A stretch of 64,000 nt of DNA from positions 68,518 through 132,517 of the forward strand of contig RFSE01000001.1 in assembly GCA_009924135.1 (NCBI GenBank), given 5' to 3'. This document shows, piece by piece, positions 29,930 through 40,090 of this stretch. This DNA comes from Pseudomonadota bacterium. Its GTDB lineage: Bacteria > Verrucomicrobiota > Verrucomicrobiia > Limisphaerales > SXTU01. Position 1 is the first letter of the stretch; every line of letters begins with the position of its first letter. A program made the position numbers and the translations under genes. Under the pieces are notes generated by a model. That model saw nothing but the letters and a program-made list of their open reading frames with translations. It did no database searches and had not been told where the DNA came from.

Positions 29930-30125
29930 GGCAGGTAGGGCGCGGTGTCCTCACCGCGCCGCCGGGGGGCTGGGGCGTCCGGGTGGATACGGGAGTGCGC
30001 GCGGGAGTCCGGGCGTCACGGACAAAGCGGTGGAGGGCCACCGCACTCCAGGACGCTGGCGCGAAGCCGGTGGCCCTCGAGGTCGCGGCAGCGTCCTGGA
30101 GTGCGCCAGTCCTCTGGCGCTTTTT
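29930..30125. repeat. Cluster of REP-like palindromes
   Basis: Hairpin ggcgcggtg-tcct-caccgcgcc (29939-29960); perfect 16-bp inverted repeat gcactccaggacgctg (30043-30058) / cagcgtcctggagtgc (30089-30104); third hairpin at 30103-30120. Confidence 0.75.
30103..30125 (+). terminator. Intrinsic terminator-like hairpin
   Basis: gcgccag-tcct-ctggcgc followed by ttttt. Confidence 0.5.
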
Positions 30126-30287
30126 CCGGACCGTGTGACAACGACTCATGCCGAGGGGGCAAAGCCCAACATGCTGTTGGAACCATTCTCACTCTGTTGA
30201 GGATGGAGCAGGCGGGTGCGGGTTTTGTGGGTTTGGTCGGTTGATTTCTTTATGTCCTTTGCGTTCGCCCGTGGCTAAATCTTTTCC

Positions 30288-31415
30288 ATGCTGACATCTG
30301 CCACCCGCCATCGCGATTTCCCCGCGCTGGATTCGATGACGTATTTGAACACGGCTGCCGAGAGCATTCCGCCGCTCTGCGTGGGCGAGGCATTGCAAAC
30401 CTACTGGCACGACAAACTGCGCGGCATGAAGGGGCGCGATTTTCACTTCAAGCAGGTCGAGGATTGTCGCGAAGTGGCGGCGCGGATGATCGGTTTGAAG
30501 CCGACGGAAGTCTCCTTCTGCTCGTGCAGCTCGGAGGCTTACAATCTCCTGGCCACCGCTCTGAACCTCCAGCCGGCCGATGAGGTTGTGGTCACGAACC
30601 TCGACTTTCCGGCCGGCGCGACGCCCTGGCTCACGGCGGTGACTCGGCCGCAAACGCGCGTGTGGAAGGCGGCGGGCGGCGAGCTGCGCGTGGATGATTT
30701 GCCGCCGTTGCTGAACGCGCACACGCAGTTGGTGCAGGTCTCCCTCGTGAGTTTTTACAACGGGCATCGCCTCGCGTGGGCCCCGTTCCGTAATGCCGTG
30801 CGGCGGCTGGCCCCGAACGCACTCATCTCCGTGGACGTGACGCAGGCGCTTGGGCGGGTGGAACTGGATTGTTTCGACGCCGATTGCGTCATCAGCAGCA
30901 CGCACAAGTGGTCGCTGGGTGTGCACGGCGGCTGTATCGTGGGCATTCCGGAGCGTGCGGCGGCGCGGCTGACGACGCATGCGGGTGGCTGGTTCCATCT
31001 GCGCAATGCCTTCGATGCCGACCGTTTTCAACGGGCGGAGTCGAAGGCCGGGGCCGCGAGTTTCTCGGTGGGCATGCCAAATTTCGCTGCGATTTACGCG
31101 CTGAACGCGGCGTTGCGTTACGTGGAAGGCGTCGGGGTGGCGGCCATCGCGCGTCATGCGGACCCGCTGGTGGCGCAGGTCCACGCCGGTTTGCGCGAGC
31201 TGGGCTTGCAGCCGATGGCTCCCGCTCAGCCCGCGAATCCGACCGGCATTCTGGCTTTTCAACACCCGAACACCGCCGGCATCCAGGCTGTCCTGGAGCG
31301 TGAGAACATCCACGTGATGCACCATGCCGGGCGCATCCGCATCGCGGTGCACGGGTACAACACGGCGGAGGACATTGACCGGCTGCTGGCCGGGTTGGCG
31401 GCGGCTGTGAAGTAA
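30288..31415 (+). CDS. Class V aminotransferase-fold PLP enzyme
   Basis: 375 aa; DSMTYLNTAAESIPPL, SVDVTQALGRVELDCFDADCVISSTHKWSLGVHGG (PLP-lysine region). Confidence 0.88.
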   Translation: MLTSATRHRDFPALDSMTYLNTAAESIPPLCVGEALQTYWHDKLRGMKGRDFHFKQVEDCREVAARMIGLKPTEVSFCSCSSEAYNLLATALNLQPADEVVVTNLDFPAGATPWLTAVTRPQTRVWKAAGGELRVDDLPPLLNAHTQLVQVSLVSFYNGHRLAWAPFRNAVRRLAPNALISVDVTQALGRVELDCFDADCVISSTHKWSLGVHGGCIVGIPERAAARLTTHAGGWFHLRNAFDADRFQRAESKAGAASFSVGMPNFAAIYALNAALRYVEGVGVAAIARHADPLVAQVHAGLRELGLQPMAPAQPANPTGILAFQHPNTAGIQAVLERENIHVMHHAGRIRIAVHGYNTAEDIDRLLAGLAAAVK

Positions 31416-31486
31416 CAAGTGTTCAGTGTTCAGTAACCAGTGTTCAGTGGTTGGCGTATCCGCATACTGAACACTGAATACTGAAT
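31411..31486. repeat. Inverted pair of heptamer tandem repeats (AGTGTTC / ACTGAAC word)
   Basis: Left arm agtaaca-agtgttc-agtgttc-agtaacc-agtgttc (31411-31445); right arm actgaac-actgaat-actgaat (31466-31486). The left arm overlaps the TAA stop (31413-31415) of the upstream gene. Confidence 0.9.
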
Positions 31487-31545
31487 ACTTTCCCCCTTTT
31501 TTTCCGGCGCGACAGTTTTCACCGATCCTGCTATTCACTGCCCGC

Positions 31546-32391
31546 ATGGACATCAAACGCGCCATCATCACCGCCGCCGGGAAGAGCCAGCGGACGTTGC
31601 CGCTGCAATCGCTCGTGGACCGGGACGGGCAGACCAAGACGGCCCTCGCCATCATCATTGAGGAGGTCCTCGCGGCGGGCATCGAGGAGCTTTGCGTCGT
31701 CATCTTTCCGGGAGATGAACCGGCCTATCGCGCTGCGGCGGGCGAGCACGCAAAACGGTTGGTCTTTGTCAAACAGCGGCAGCCGTTGGGCTACGGGCAT
31801 GCGGTGTCGTGCGCCGAGGAGTTCGCCGGGAAGAAGCCGTTCCTTCTGCTGGTCGGCGACCATCTGTACGTGAGCGGGGAAACCCGGCGGTGCGCGCAGC
31901 AGCTCGTCGAGACGGCGGCGGCGGAGAACTGCGCGGTGTCCGCCGTGCAGGCCACGCACGAGAGCAAGCTGCCTTACTACGGCGCGGTCGGTGGCCGGCT
32001 CGCGGCGGCCCGGAAGGGGCTTTACGAAATCACCGAGGTGGCCGAGAAACCCACGCCTACGGAGGCGGAACAACGGTTGATTGTGCCTGGTCTGCGTGCG
32101 GGGCATTACCTTTGTTTCTTCGGGATGCACGTGCTTACCCCGTCGGTCATGGCAATGCTGGCCGAGGAAGTGGCGGCGACGGGGTCGCGTGGGGGCGTTC
32201 ACCTGTCCGCCACGCTGGCGAAGCTGGCACGTCGGGAGCGTTACCTCGCCGCCGAACTGACCGGCCGGCGCTACGACATCGGCGCGCGTTATGGCCTGCT
32301 CACGGCACAGATGGCCCTCGCCCTGAGCGGCAAGGACCGGGATGAGGTGTTGACGGGGCTGGTGGAGCTTTTGGCGCAGCGAATCCGATGA
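31546..32391 (+). CDS. Sugar nucleotidyltransferase family protein (GalU-like)
   Basis: 281 aa; [47 protein letters not shown]; overall GalU-like organisation with an altered signature loop. Confidence 0.75.
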   Translation: MDIKRAIITAAGKSQRTLPLQSLVDRDGQTKTALAIIIEEVLAAGIEELCVVIFPGDEPAYRAAAGEHAKRLVFVKQRQPLGYGHAVSCAEEFAGKKPFLLLVGDHLYVSGETRRCAQQLVETAAAENCAVSAVQATHESKLPYYGAVGGRLAAARKGLYEITEVAEKPTPTEAEQRLIVPGLRAGHYLCFFGMHVLTPSVMAMLAEEVAATGSRGGVHLSATLAKLARRERYLAAELTGRRYDIGARYGLLTAQMALALSGKDRDEVLTGLVELLAQRIR

Positions 32392-32413
32392 TTTCCCGTC
32401 TAACTTTCCAATT

Positions 32414-33151
32414 ATGAAAAACTATCTGCTCCTCGGTTTCATTGTTGGCACTGTTCTTCTCACTGGCTGCGAGACCCGATCCATATCGGACTCCGGTTAT
32501 CGTGATCGCCGCAACTACTATGGCGGTGGAACTGTCAGTCCGCAGATTCGTGAACTCAACGAACTCGATGTCTTGGGGATTCGTCCGGCGGACAAACCCA
32601 CTGAGGAGGAGATTCGCAGTGCGGCCGCCCAGCGGACCCGCCTCGAAGTCAAACGCGGGGCGCGTGTCATGTTGATTCAATCCGGCGCCCAGTATCCCGA
32701 TGCGCCGATGGTTGAGGAGGTAGAGAAGTATTTCGCCGTCACTCCGTTCAGTGGCGTACCTACCCAGCTAGGTGTCCAGAGTTCCGCCGACGAGGCATTG
32801 TCGGCCCGGCTGCGGCTTGCCGCCGCGCGGGGCGGGGTCGATGCCATCATCTGTTATTGGGGCGTGTTGGAGTCCGGCCGGGTGGATCATGTCACCAAGA
32901 CCATCTCCTGGGTTCCCGTCGTCAGTTGGTTTACGCCCGACGAAACGCAGCAAATGCGTATCCGACTTAAGGCGGCCGTGGTGGAGGTGAAGTCCGGCAA
33001 CTGGACGATGCTGACGCCGGCGGCGTTCGAGGATGAGGCTTTGAGCACGCGTGAGTCACGGGCGCGGTCGGATCAGAAACAGGTCGAGAAGCTCAAGGCG
33101 AAGGGCTACGCCGCGCTCGCCAAGGCATTGGTGGGTTCTTTGAGCAACTGA
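32414..33151 (+). CDS. Predicted lipoprotein
   Basis: 245 aa; signal MKNYLLLGFIVGTVLLTGC with LTGC lipobox. Confidence 0.8.
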   Translation: MKNYLLLGFIVGTVLLTGCETRSISDSGYRDRRNYYGGGTVSPQIRELNELDVLGIRPADKPTEEEIRSAAAQRTRLEVKRGARVMLIQSGAQYPDAPMVEEVEKYFAVTPFSGVPTQLGVQSSADEALSARLRLAAARGGVDAIICYWGVLESGRVDHVTKTISWVPVVSWFTPDETQQMRIRLKAAVVEVKSGNWTMLTPAAFEDEALSTRESRARSDQKQVEKLKAKGYAALAKALVGSLSN

Positions 33152-33312
33152 CATGCGATGTTTGCTGCTTCCACCATCTCAGGCGAAAACACGCGGACAT
33201 AGTCATGAGCGAGTTTGTCGAACTCTACTTCAACACGAAGCTGACCTGTTGCGTGAGCACTGTTTCGACGACGTGCCTTTCTGAGTGGTGACTTTTTCGT
33301 CCCTTCTTCCCC

Positions 33313-36300
33313 ATGCTCGTTGACCTCATTACCTCCCGCGACGCCGACCGACGCAATGCCTCGCTCGATGCCTATTGCGGCGACCTGACTTCCGCCCAGC
33401 TCCTTGCCGAGTGCGATGAGTTGGATGTCTTCCGCCGCCGGGCGGATAATCTCTACGAGCGCGTCCGTGCCCTTTTTTTCCTCTACGCCATTCACCGGTT
33501 TCATTTGCCGGGGAGAATTAAGGAATCGGAAGCCGGGAGTGAGAAGACTGCCGGACTGATTCCTTTCGCAGGCTATGAGCAGTTGTTGCATCGGCGCTTT
33601 GAGGAGGCGATTGATACTTTCCTCGCTGCGCAGGCCAAGGACGGGCCAAGTGACGGCCTTTGTTCCGCCCTGGCCAATGCATACCACCGGCTCGCGTTTC
33701 AGACGCTTGCCGATCAGGTGCGCCGCAGCGTGCGCAGCGTGCGTGGCAACCAGTGGATGTTCCGCGTGGGGCATCCGGCGGACCAGCCGCTGCGCATCCG
33801 GACCGAGTTGCTTCAGCGGTCGGCTGACGGCACGTATCCGATCCTGTGCGAGCAGACGCCGGTGAGGATGGACCTGACGCACTCGGCGTGGAGCGACATC
33901 TTCTTCCTCGGCATGGATTTCCCCGAAGGGGCGAAGGTCCTCAACATCTCCGTGGACCTCGGCGTACATGGCCGCGATGCCAGGCCGCGTCCGCCGGTCA
34001 GCGCGTGGCTGCGGGCATTGGATGAACCCGTGCTGCGCCTCACCTCGGTGGACCTCGGTGCGTCGGCGGACATTACGGCGCTGTCAGATGTGTTCGACTT
34101 TGCGAAGGATTATCTCGGGTTGCTGAAAGCGGCCGTGATTGCGGCGGGAATTGTGCCGCCGGGCATTGAAGGCAGCGGGCAAAACCTGGCGGAATTATTG
34201 GCGCGCATTGTTGGTCCGGGGCGCGGGCTGGAACTGGTCTCCAGCGTGAATGACATTCCCAAGGGGTCGCGGCTGGCCGTGAGCACTAATTTGCTTGGGT
34301 CGCTGGTCAGCGTGCTGATGCGGGCGACGGGGCAGGCGACTTCGCTCACCGGCGAGTTGCAGGAAAACGAGCGCCGGATCGTCCTCGCCCGGGCTTTGTT
34401 GGGTGAATGGTTGGGCGGTTCCGGTGGTGGCTGGCAGGATAGCGGCGGCGTTTGGCCGGGGATGAAGCTCATCGAGGGTGTCATCGCGGGTGAAGGTGAT
34501 CCTGAGTTCGGCATTTCGCGGGGCCGGTTGATGCCGCAGCACCGCATCCTTAACCTCGACGATGCCTCGGCCGAAACGCGGCGGAAGCTGCAGGCGTCCC
34601 TCGTGTTGGTGCATGGCGGCATGGCGCAAAACGTCGGGCCGATTCTGGAGATGGTCACGGAGAAGTATTTATTGCGTTGCGAAGCCGAGTGGCGCGGGCG
34701 ACAGGACGCGCTCCGCATTATGGACGAAGTACTCGCCGCATTAAAATCCGGCGACATCCGCGCCCTCGGGGCGGCCACGACCCGCAATTTCCGCGAGCCG
34801 ATCCAGGCGATCATTCCGTGGGCTTCCACGTATTTCACCGAGCAGCTCATCGAACGTGTGGGCCGGGAATTTGGCGACGATTTCTGGGGCTTCTGGATGC
34901 TCGGAGGGATGAGCGGCGGCGGCATGGGCTTTATCTTTGCGCCGCACCGGAAGATCGAAGGACAGCGACGGCTACAGGAAATCATGTCGGCGGCGAAGCA
35001 CGAGCTGCAGCACGCCTTGCCCTTCGCGATGGAGCCGGTGGTCTTCGACTACGCCATCAACGAACGCGGCACCTGGGCGGACTTGCTCGCCGGCGACGCG
35101 GCGCTCATGCCGTCGGGCTACTACTCACTGACGGTGCCGCAACTGCTGCGTACGGAGCGGCAGGACCTCCCGCCGGCCCGCCGGGCCGAACTGGACAAGT
35201 TCGCCACGGCGTGCCGGGCCAAGCCGGAGCTGCGGGGGATGGTGCAGACGCTCTTTGACCGGATGTTTCCGCGACTCAAGGAGGAAGCTGCCGGGGCGCA
35301 GAATTTGGATGAATTGCTCGCAGCCAACGGCTTTGACCGTGAGGCCCATGAAATCATTCGTGCGGATCTGAAAGGCGGGCGGATAGGCCTGGCGCAGAAC
35401 CGCCTGCCGGCGAACCTGGTCATTGAGGATGTGCGGCCTGGCGATGTGACCCATACTTCGCGTCCGGCCCACAAATCCATTGCTGAACTTGGTCTTACCG
35501 CGCTCCGCAATGGTGAGGCGGCTGTAATAACCCTCGCTGCAGGAGCGGCCAGCCGGTGGACCCAGGGAGCTGGGGTGGTCAAGTCGTTGCACCCTTTCTG
35601 CAAGCTGGGTGGGCGGCACCGGACGTTTCTCGAAGTACACCTTGCCAAATCGCGTCAGGTCGCCCGTCAGGTGGGGCTGTCTGTGCCCCATGTGGTCACG
35701 ACCAGCTACCTGACGCACGGACCTTTAACGGATTTTCTGGCGACGAACCGAAACTACGGCTACGAGGGGTCGTTGTTGTTGAGCCGGGGCGCTAGTGTGG
35801 GGTTGCGGCTGGTCCCGATGGCGCGCGACCTGCGTTTTGCCTGGGAGGAGATGCCGCAGCAGGTGCTCGACGAGCAGCAGCAGAAGGTGCGCGATTCTCT
35901 GCGCGCCGCGCTGTTGCGCTGGGCGACATCGGCAGGCGAGGCCACGGATTACCGCGATAATCTGGCGCTCCAGTGCCTTCACCCAGTTGGACATTTCTTC
36001 GAAGTGCCCAACCTCCTGCGCAACGGCACGCTGGCCGCGTTGCTCCGCGAGCGTCCGCAGCTCAAGACCCTGCTGCTCCACAACATCGACACCACGGGGG
36101 CAAACCTGGACGCGGCCTTGCTCGGACAGCATCTTGCGAGCGGGGCGACGTTGTCCTTCGAGGTCATTCCGCGTCGGCTGGATGATCGCGGCGGTGGACT
36201 GGCGCGCGTGGACGGACGCGTGCGTCTGGTTGAGGGCCTGGCGATGCCGCACGAGGAACTGGAGTTCGGCCTCAGCTATTACAACAGCCTGACCACGTGG

Positions 36301-36648
36301 ATCGATGTGGACGGGTTTCTGCGCGCCTTGCAGCTCACGCGCGAGGACGTGCTGGCGGGCCACGAGGCGAAGATCGCGGCCGGCATCCGGGCCCTCGCGG
36401 CGAAGGTGCCGACTTACATTACCTTGAAGGACGTGAAGAAGCGCTGGGGGCATGGGCAGGAGGACGTGTTTCCGGTGGCGCAGTTCGAGAAGCTCTGGGG
36501 TGATCTCACGGCGGTGCCGGAGATTGATTCACGGTTTTTGGTCGTGGACCGCCCGCGCGGCCAGCAGCTCAAGGACCAGGCGCAACTCGATGGCTGGTTG
36601 CGGGATGGTTCGGCGGCCTACGTCGAAAGTTTGTGCGCTTGGGAATGA
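33313..36648 (+). CDS. GHMP-kinase-like / eukaryotic-type UTP-glucose-1-phosphate uridylyltransferase-like fusion protein
   Basis: 1111 aa; kinase-like [15 protein letters not shown]...[50 protein letters not shown]-terminal UGPase-like [70 protein letters not shown]. Confidence 0.72.
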   Translation: MLVDLITSRDADRRNASLDAYCGDLTSAQLLAECDELDVFRRRADNLYERVRALFFLYAIHRFHLPGRIKESEAGSEKTAGLIPFAGYEQLLHRRFEEAIDTFLAAQAKDGPSDGLCSALANAYHRLAFQTLADQVRRSVRSVRGNQWMFRVGHPADQPLRIRTELLQRSADGTYPILCEQTPVRMDLTHSAWSDIFFLGMDFPEGAKVLNISVDLGVHGRDARPRPPVSAWLRALDEPVLRLTSVDLGASADITALSDVFDFAKDYLGLLKAAVIAAGIVPPGIEGSGQNLAELLARIVGPGRGLELVSSVNDIPKGSRLAVSTNLLGSLVSVLMRATGQATSLTGELQENERRIVLARALLGEWLGGSGGGWQDSGGVWPGMKLIEGVIAGEGDPEFGISRGRLMPQHRILNLDDASAETRRKLQASLVLVHGGMAQNVGPILEMVTEKYLLRCEAEWRGRQDALRIMDEVLAALKSGDIRALGAATTRNFREPIQAIIPWASTYFTEQLIERVGREFGDDFWGFWMLGGMSGGGMGFIFAPHRKIEGQRRLQEIMSAAKHELQHALPFAMEPVVFDYAINERGTWADLLAGDAALMPSGYYSLTVPQLLRTERQDLPPARRAELDKFATACRAKPELRGMVQTLFDRMFPRLKEEAAGAQNLDELLAANGFDREAHEIIRADLKGGRIGLAQNRLPANLVIEDVRPGDVTHTSRPAHKSIAELGLTALRNGEAAVITLAAGAASRWTQGAGVVKSLHPFCKLGGRHRTFLEVHLAKSRQVARQVGLSVPHVVTTSYLTHGPLTDFLATNRNYGYEGSLLLSRGASVGLRLVPMARDLRFAWEEMPQQVLDEQQQKVRDSLRAALLRWATSAGEATDYRDNLALQCLHPVGHFFEVPNLLRNGTLAALLRERPQLKTLLLHNIDTTGANLDAALLGQHLASGATLSFEVIPRRLDDRGGGLARVDGRVRLVEGLAMPHEELEFGLSYYNSLTTWIDVDGFLRALQLTREDVLAGHEAKIAAGIRALAAKVPTYITLKDVKKRWGHGQEDVFPVAQFEKLWGDLTAVPEIDSRFLVVDRPRGQQLKDQAQLDGWLRDGSAAYVESLCAWE

Positions 36649-36689
36649 GCGGCCTTGCTTCGGCCGGGGTTGCGGCCTACGTTGTCGGC

Positions 36690-37087
36690 GGCTTCGGAAG
36701 GGTGGAGGATCGCTCCCGGTTCATCCGGGGGAGGAAAGTCCGAACACCATGGAGCGCGGTGCCGCGTAACTCCGGTTAGGCCGGAGATACACGCGGGCGG
36801 TTCGCCGTGAGGCGGACCGACGGACAGTGCCACAGAAAATCAGACCGCCTGGCCGGGCAACCGGCCGGGTAAGGGTGAAAAGGTGCGGTAAAAGCGCACC
36901 GCCCCAAGCGCAAGCGCGGGGGCACGGCAAACCCCACCGGGTGCAAGGTCCAATAGGGAACCAACGGCGCGGCTCGTGCCAGTTTCCGTGAAAGCGGAAT
37001 GGGTTCCGGGTATTGACCGCTCAGACAAATGATTCTCTCCGTCCGCAAGGGCGATGACAGAATTCGGCTTACAGCCCTTCCGAAGCC
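36690..37087 (+). ncRNA. rnpB: RNase P RNA, bacterial type A
   Basis: P1 helix GGCTTCGGAAGGG (36690-) pairing with CCCTTCCGAAGCC (to 37087); conserved GAGGAAAGTCCGAACACC, GGGTAAGGGTGAAAAGGTGCGGTAAAAGCGCACCG, GGCAAACCCC, AGGTCCAATAGGG, AGACAAATGA and ACAGAATTCGGCTTACA. Confidence 0.95.
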
Positions 37088-37145
37088 CTCTTTGTCGCTG
37101 GATAATCCTTTACTCGCCCTCTGCTGTTTTCCAAATTCACCCCGC

Positions 37146-39152
37146 ATGTCAGTTGCTACCCATACCGGACGCGTCGTATCGCCGTCCCCGTCCATCACCG
37201 CCGGTGAGCCGTCGGCCCCCGCCGTCGCTGCGGCGATCAAACAATCGCAGGACTACCTGTTCAGCGTGCTGCATCCGGAAGGTTACTGGGTGGGCGAGCT
37301 GCTCGTGGACGCCACGCTCGTGTCGGACATGGTGGCCTATCACCACTGGTCCAACACCGTGGACCCGGAGTGGCAGCGGCGTGCGGTGAACCACATTTTC
37401 GAACGGCAGCTGGAGGATGGCGGCTGGAACATCTATCCGCATGGCCCGTCCGAGGTGAACGCCACCATCAAGGCCTATCTGGCGTTGAAACTCGCCGGGG
37501 TGGCGGTCACCGACCCCCGAATGCTCAAGGCGCGTGAAATGGCCCGCAACCTTGGTGGCGTGCCGCGGATGAACACGTTCTCAAAGCTCTATCTGGCGCT
37601 TCTGGGGTTGGTGGGCTGGAACCACGTCCCCTCGATTCCCTGCGAAGTGCTGCTAATCGGCAAGTGGTTTCACGTGAACTTCTGGGACATGTCCAACTGG
37701 TCCCGCGCCATGCTCGTGCCGCTGGCCATCATCAACCACTTCCGGCCCACGCGGCAGTTGAAGAACGGCGTGACGCTGGATGAACTTTATCCCAACGGGA
37801 AATGGGAGCTGGACGAGGCTCTCCGCCCGCGTTACTTCGATTTTGGCCTGCGCAACGCCTTCCTCTGGCTCGACCGGCTGCACAAGCTGGCCGAGTGGGT
37901 CGCCCGGCACAGCTTCCATCCCTTCCGCAAACGCGCGCTCAAGAAATGCGAGCAGTGGATGCTCGAGCGTTATGAAGGCAGCGATGGTCTTGCTGCCATT
38001 TTCCCCGCGATGCTAAACAGCGTTATCGCGCTCGAAGTGCTCGGCTACGAGAAGGACCACCCGATTTTTGCCCGCGAGTACATGCAGCTCAAGAAGCTGG
38101 AGCATCACACGCCGGACTCCATGCGGATCGAACCGTGTTTTTCCCCCGTCTGGGATACCGCCATTGTGAGCATCGCCATGCGCGAATCCGGCGTGCCTGC
38201 CGAAGACCCGCGCATGAAGCGGGCTGCGGAGTGGCTGATCGACCGGGAGATTCGCTTCCGAGGTGACTGGTATCACAAGAATCCCGTGGACGTGGAGCCC
38301 AGCGGCTGGGTCTTCGAGTTCAACAACAAGTGGAATCCGGACGTGGACGACACGGCGATGGTGCTGCTCGCGTTGCGCCAAATTGCTACCGACAACCCGA
38401 AGCGGCGCGATGAATGTTTCCGGCGTGGCTACAACTGGATGCTGGCCTTCCAGTGCAAGGACGGCGGCTGGGCAGCCTTTGACAAGGACTGCACCAAGAG
38501 CATTCTTGAAAAGGTTCCCTTCGCCGACCACAACGCGATGCTGGACCCCGAGTGCGTGGACATCACCGCCCGCATTCTGGAAGTGATGGGGCTGGAGGGC
38601 GTGCCGATCACCAACCCGCAGGTGCAACGCGGGCTGGCGTTCATTAAAAAGATGCAGGAGGAGGATGGCTCCTTCTACGGGCGGTGGGGCGTGAATTACA
38701 TCTACGGCACCTGGCAGGTGCTGCGTGGGTTGAAGACCTTCAACTACAATATGCACGAGGCCTGGCTGATCCGGGCGCACGACTGGCTGGTCAGCGTACA
38801 GCATGCCGACGGTGGTTGGGGCGAGCGGTGCAACACCTACGATGACCCGGTCCACAAGGGACTGGGACCGAGCACTGCGTCCCAGACTGCCTGGGCCGTC
38901 ATGGCCCTCTGTACGTATGGCGATCCGGGCATGGCAACACTCAGGCGTGGTGTCGAATACCTATGCCGGACGCAAAATTCCGACGGTTCGTGGACCGAGG
39001 ACGAGATCACCGGGACGGGCTTTCCGTGTGTGTTCTATTTGAAATACGACATGTATCGGAATTCCTGGCCGCTCCTCGCCTTGGCCACGTACGATCAGTT
39101 GTGCCGTAGCAAGGCCAAGGTGCAGAGCAACGGTCATCCGGCCACGCGCTAG
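37146..39152 (+). CDS. shc: Squalene--hopene cyclase
   Basis: ORF 37029..39152, start ATG 37146 (MSVATHTG; the longer ORF start lies inside rnpB); DVDDTAMVLLAL catalytic DXDD motif; multiple QW motifs (QLEDGGWNIYP, QCKDGGWAAFDKD, QHADGGWGE, QNSDGSWTE). Confidence 0.96.
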   Translation: MSVATHTGRVVSPSPSITAGEPSAPAVAAAIKQSQDYLFSVLHPEGYWVGELLVDATLVSDMVAYHHWSNTVDPEWQRRAVNHIFERQLEDGGWNIYPHGPSEVNATIKAYLALKLAGVAVTDPRMLKAREMARNLGGVPRMNTFSKLYLALLGLVGWNHVPSIPCEVLLIGKWFHVNFWDMSNWSRAMLVPLAIINHFRPTRQLKNGVTLDELYPNGKWELDEALRPRYFDFGLRNAFLWLDRLHKLAEWVARHSFHPFRKRALKKCEQWMLERYEGSDGLAAIFPAMLNSVIALEVLGYEKDHPIFAREYMQLKKLEHHTPDSMRIEPCFSPVWDTAIVSIAMRESGVPAEDPRMKRAAEWLIDREIRFRGDWYHKNPVDVEPSGWVFEFNNKWNPDVDDTAMVLLALRQIATDNPKRRDECFRRGYNWMLAFQCKDGGWAAFDKDCTKSILEKVPFADHNAMLDPECVDITARILEVMGLEGVPITNPQVQRGLAFIKKMQEEDGSFYGRWGVNYIYGTWQVLRGLKTFNYNMHEAWLIRAHDWLVSVQHADGGWGERCNTYDDPVHKGLGPSTASQTAWAVMALCTYGDPGMATLRRGVEYLCRTQNSDGSWTEDEITGTGFPCVFYLKYDMYRNSWPLLALATYDQLCRSKAKVQSNGHPATR

Positions 39153-39158
39153 GCGTTC

Positions 39159-39803
39159 ATGAGTGGCCCAGCCTCAGGCCCAGTGCTCGTCTGCTTCGCT
39201 GTTCCGGAGGAGGCGGTTCCTTTGCGCAAAGCTTTGCCTCCCGGAGTCGAAGTGGTTGTCAGTGGGATGGGGGCGGCGGCGGCGGAGCGGGCGGTGAAAT
39301 GCAAGCTGGCCGAACGCAATTGGCGGCTGGTTCTGACCTGTGGTTTCGCCGGCGGATTAAGCCCTGACCTGCCGGCGGAGAAAGTTGTCTTCGATGCCGA
39401 TGAGAATTTCCCCCTGCGCCTAGCTTTGACCAGCGCAGGAGCGGTGCCCGCGCGCTTCCATTGCGCCGAACGGGTCGCGGTGACGGCACGGGAGAAGGCC
39501 GCACTGCGCGAACGCACCGGAGCCGAGGTCGTGGAAATGGAGTCCGGCGTGATCCGGCGACTGTGCCGGGAGCGGGGCATTCCCAGTGCAACGGTGCGGG
39601 TGATCTCTGACGCCGCGCATGAGGACCTGCCGCTGGATTTCAATGCCCTGATGCAAGCCGATGGCCGGCTAAATGTGGCCCGGCTTGCCCTCGCCGTACT
39701 CAGTCGGCCGCAAAAAATCCCCGCGCTGATGGCGTTGGGGCGACGATCAAAGGCAGCGGCGGCAAGATTGGCTTCCGTGTTGGAAACGGTATTGCGTGGC
39801 TAA
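39159..39803 (+). CDS. hpnG: Hopanoid-associated phosphorylase/nucleosidase (HpnG-like, PNP/UDP phosphorylase superfamily)
   Basis: 214 aa; VVVSGMGAAAAERAV, LVLTCGFAGGLSPDL, GAEVVEMESGVIRRLCRERGIPSATVRVISDAAHEDLPLDF; immediately downstream of shc. Confidence 0.82.
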   Translation: MSGPASGPVLVCFAVPEEAVPLRKALPPGVEVVVSGMGAAAAERAVKCKLAERNWRLVLTCGFAGGLSPDLPAEKVVFDADENFPLRLALTSAGAVPARFHCAERVAVTAREKAALRERTGAEVVEMESGVIRRLCRERGIPSATVRVISDAAHEDLPLDFNALMQADGRLNVARLALAVLSRPQKIPALMALGRRSKAAAARLASVLETVLRG

Positions 39804-40090
39804 GCCAACGAGGGCGGGGATCTCCACGAGATGTGGGAAGGAGCACTTTGCGGCATGGGCTTTAACCCGAAACAGAAAGCTGAGACTTTCACCGGTTCCT
39901 GGTTGTCAGCATCGGCGACGTGTGCGGGGCCGGTTTCCTTCGTGCACTCGCTGGCGTTCTCATTCTCGCCTTCCTGCTGTTTTACCTCGCTGCAAATTTC
40001 CTGGGCGATTGAAGATTGAAAGTGTGTGGGAAGGCCCTTAGCCTCCCAATTCAGCCAGCCTGCGGGCCGGCGGAAAATCAACCGCTCACC

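Noticed and set aside
33510-33560. Possible degenerate heptamer insertion (ggaatcggaagccgggagtgagaagac) in the fusion gene
   Set aside because: Periodicity too weak to distinguish from ordinary coding sequence.
36721-37240. Overlapping ORFs (36721..36930, 36776..37240, 36840..37028)
   Set aside because: They lie over the conserved RNase P RNA; no protein motifs.
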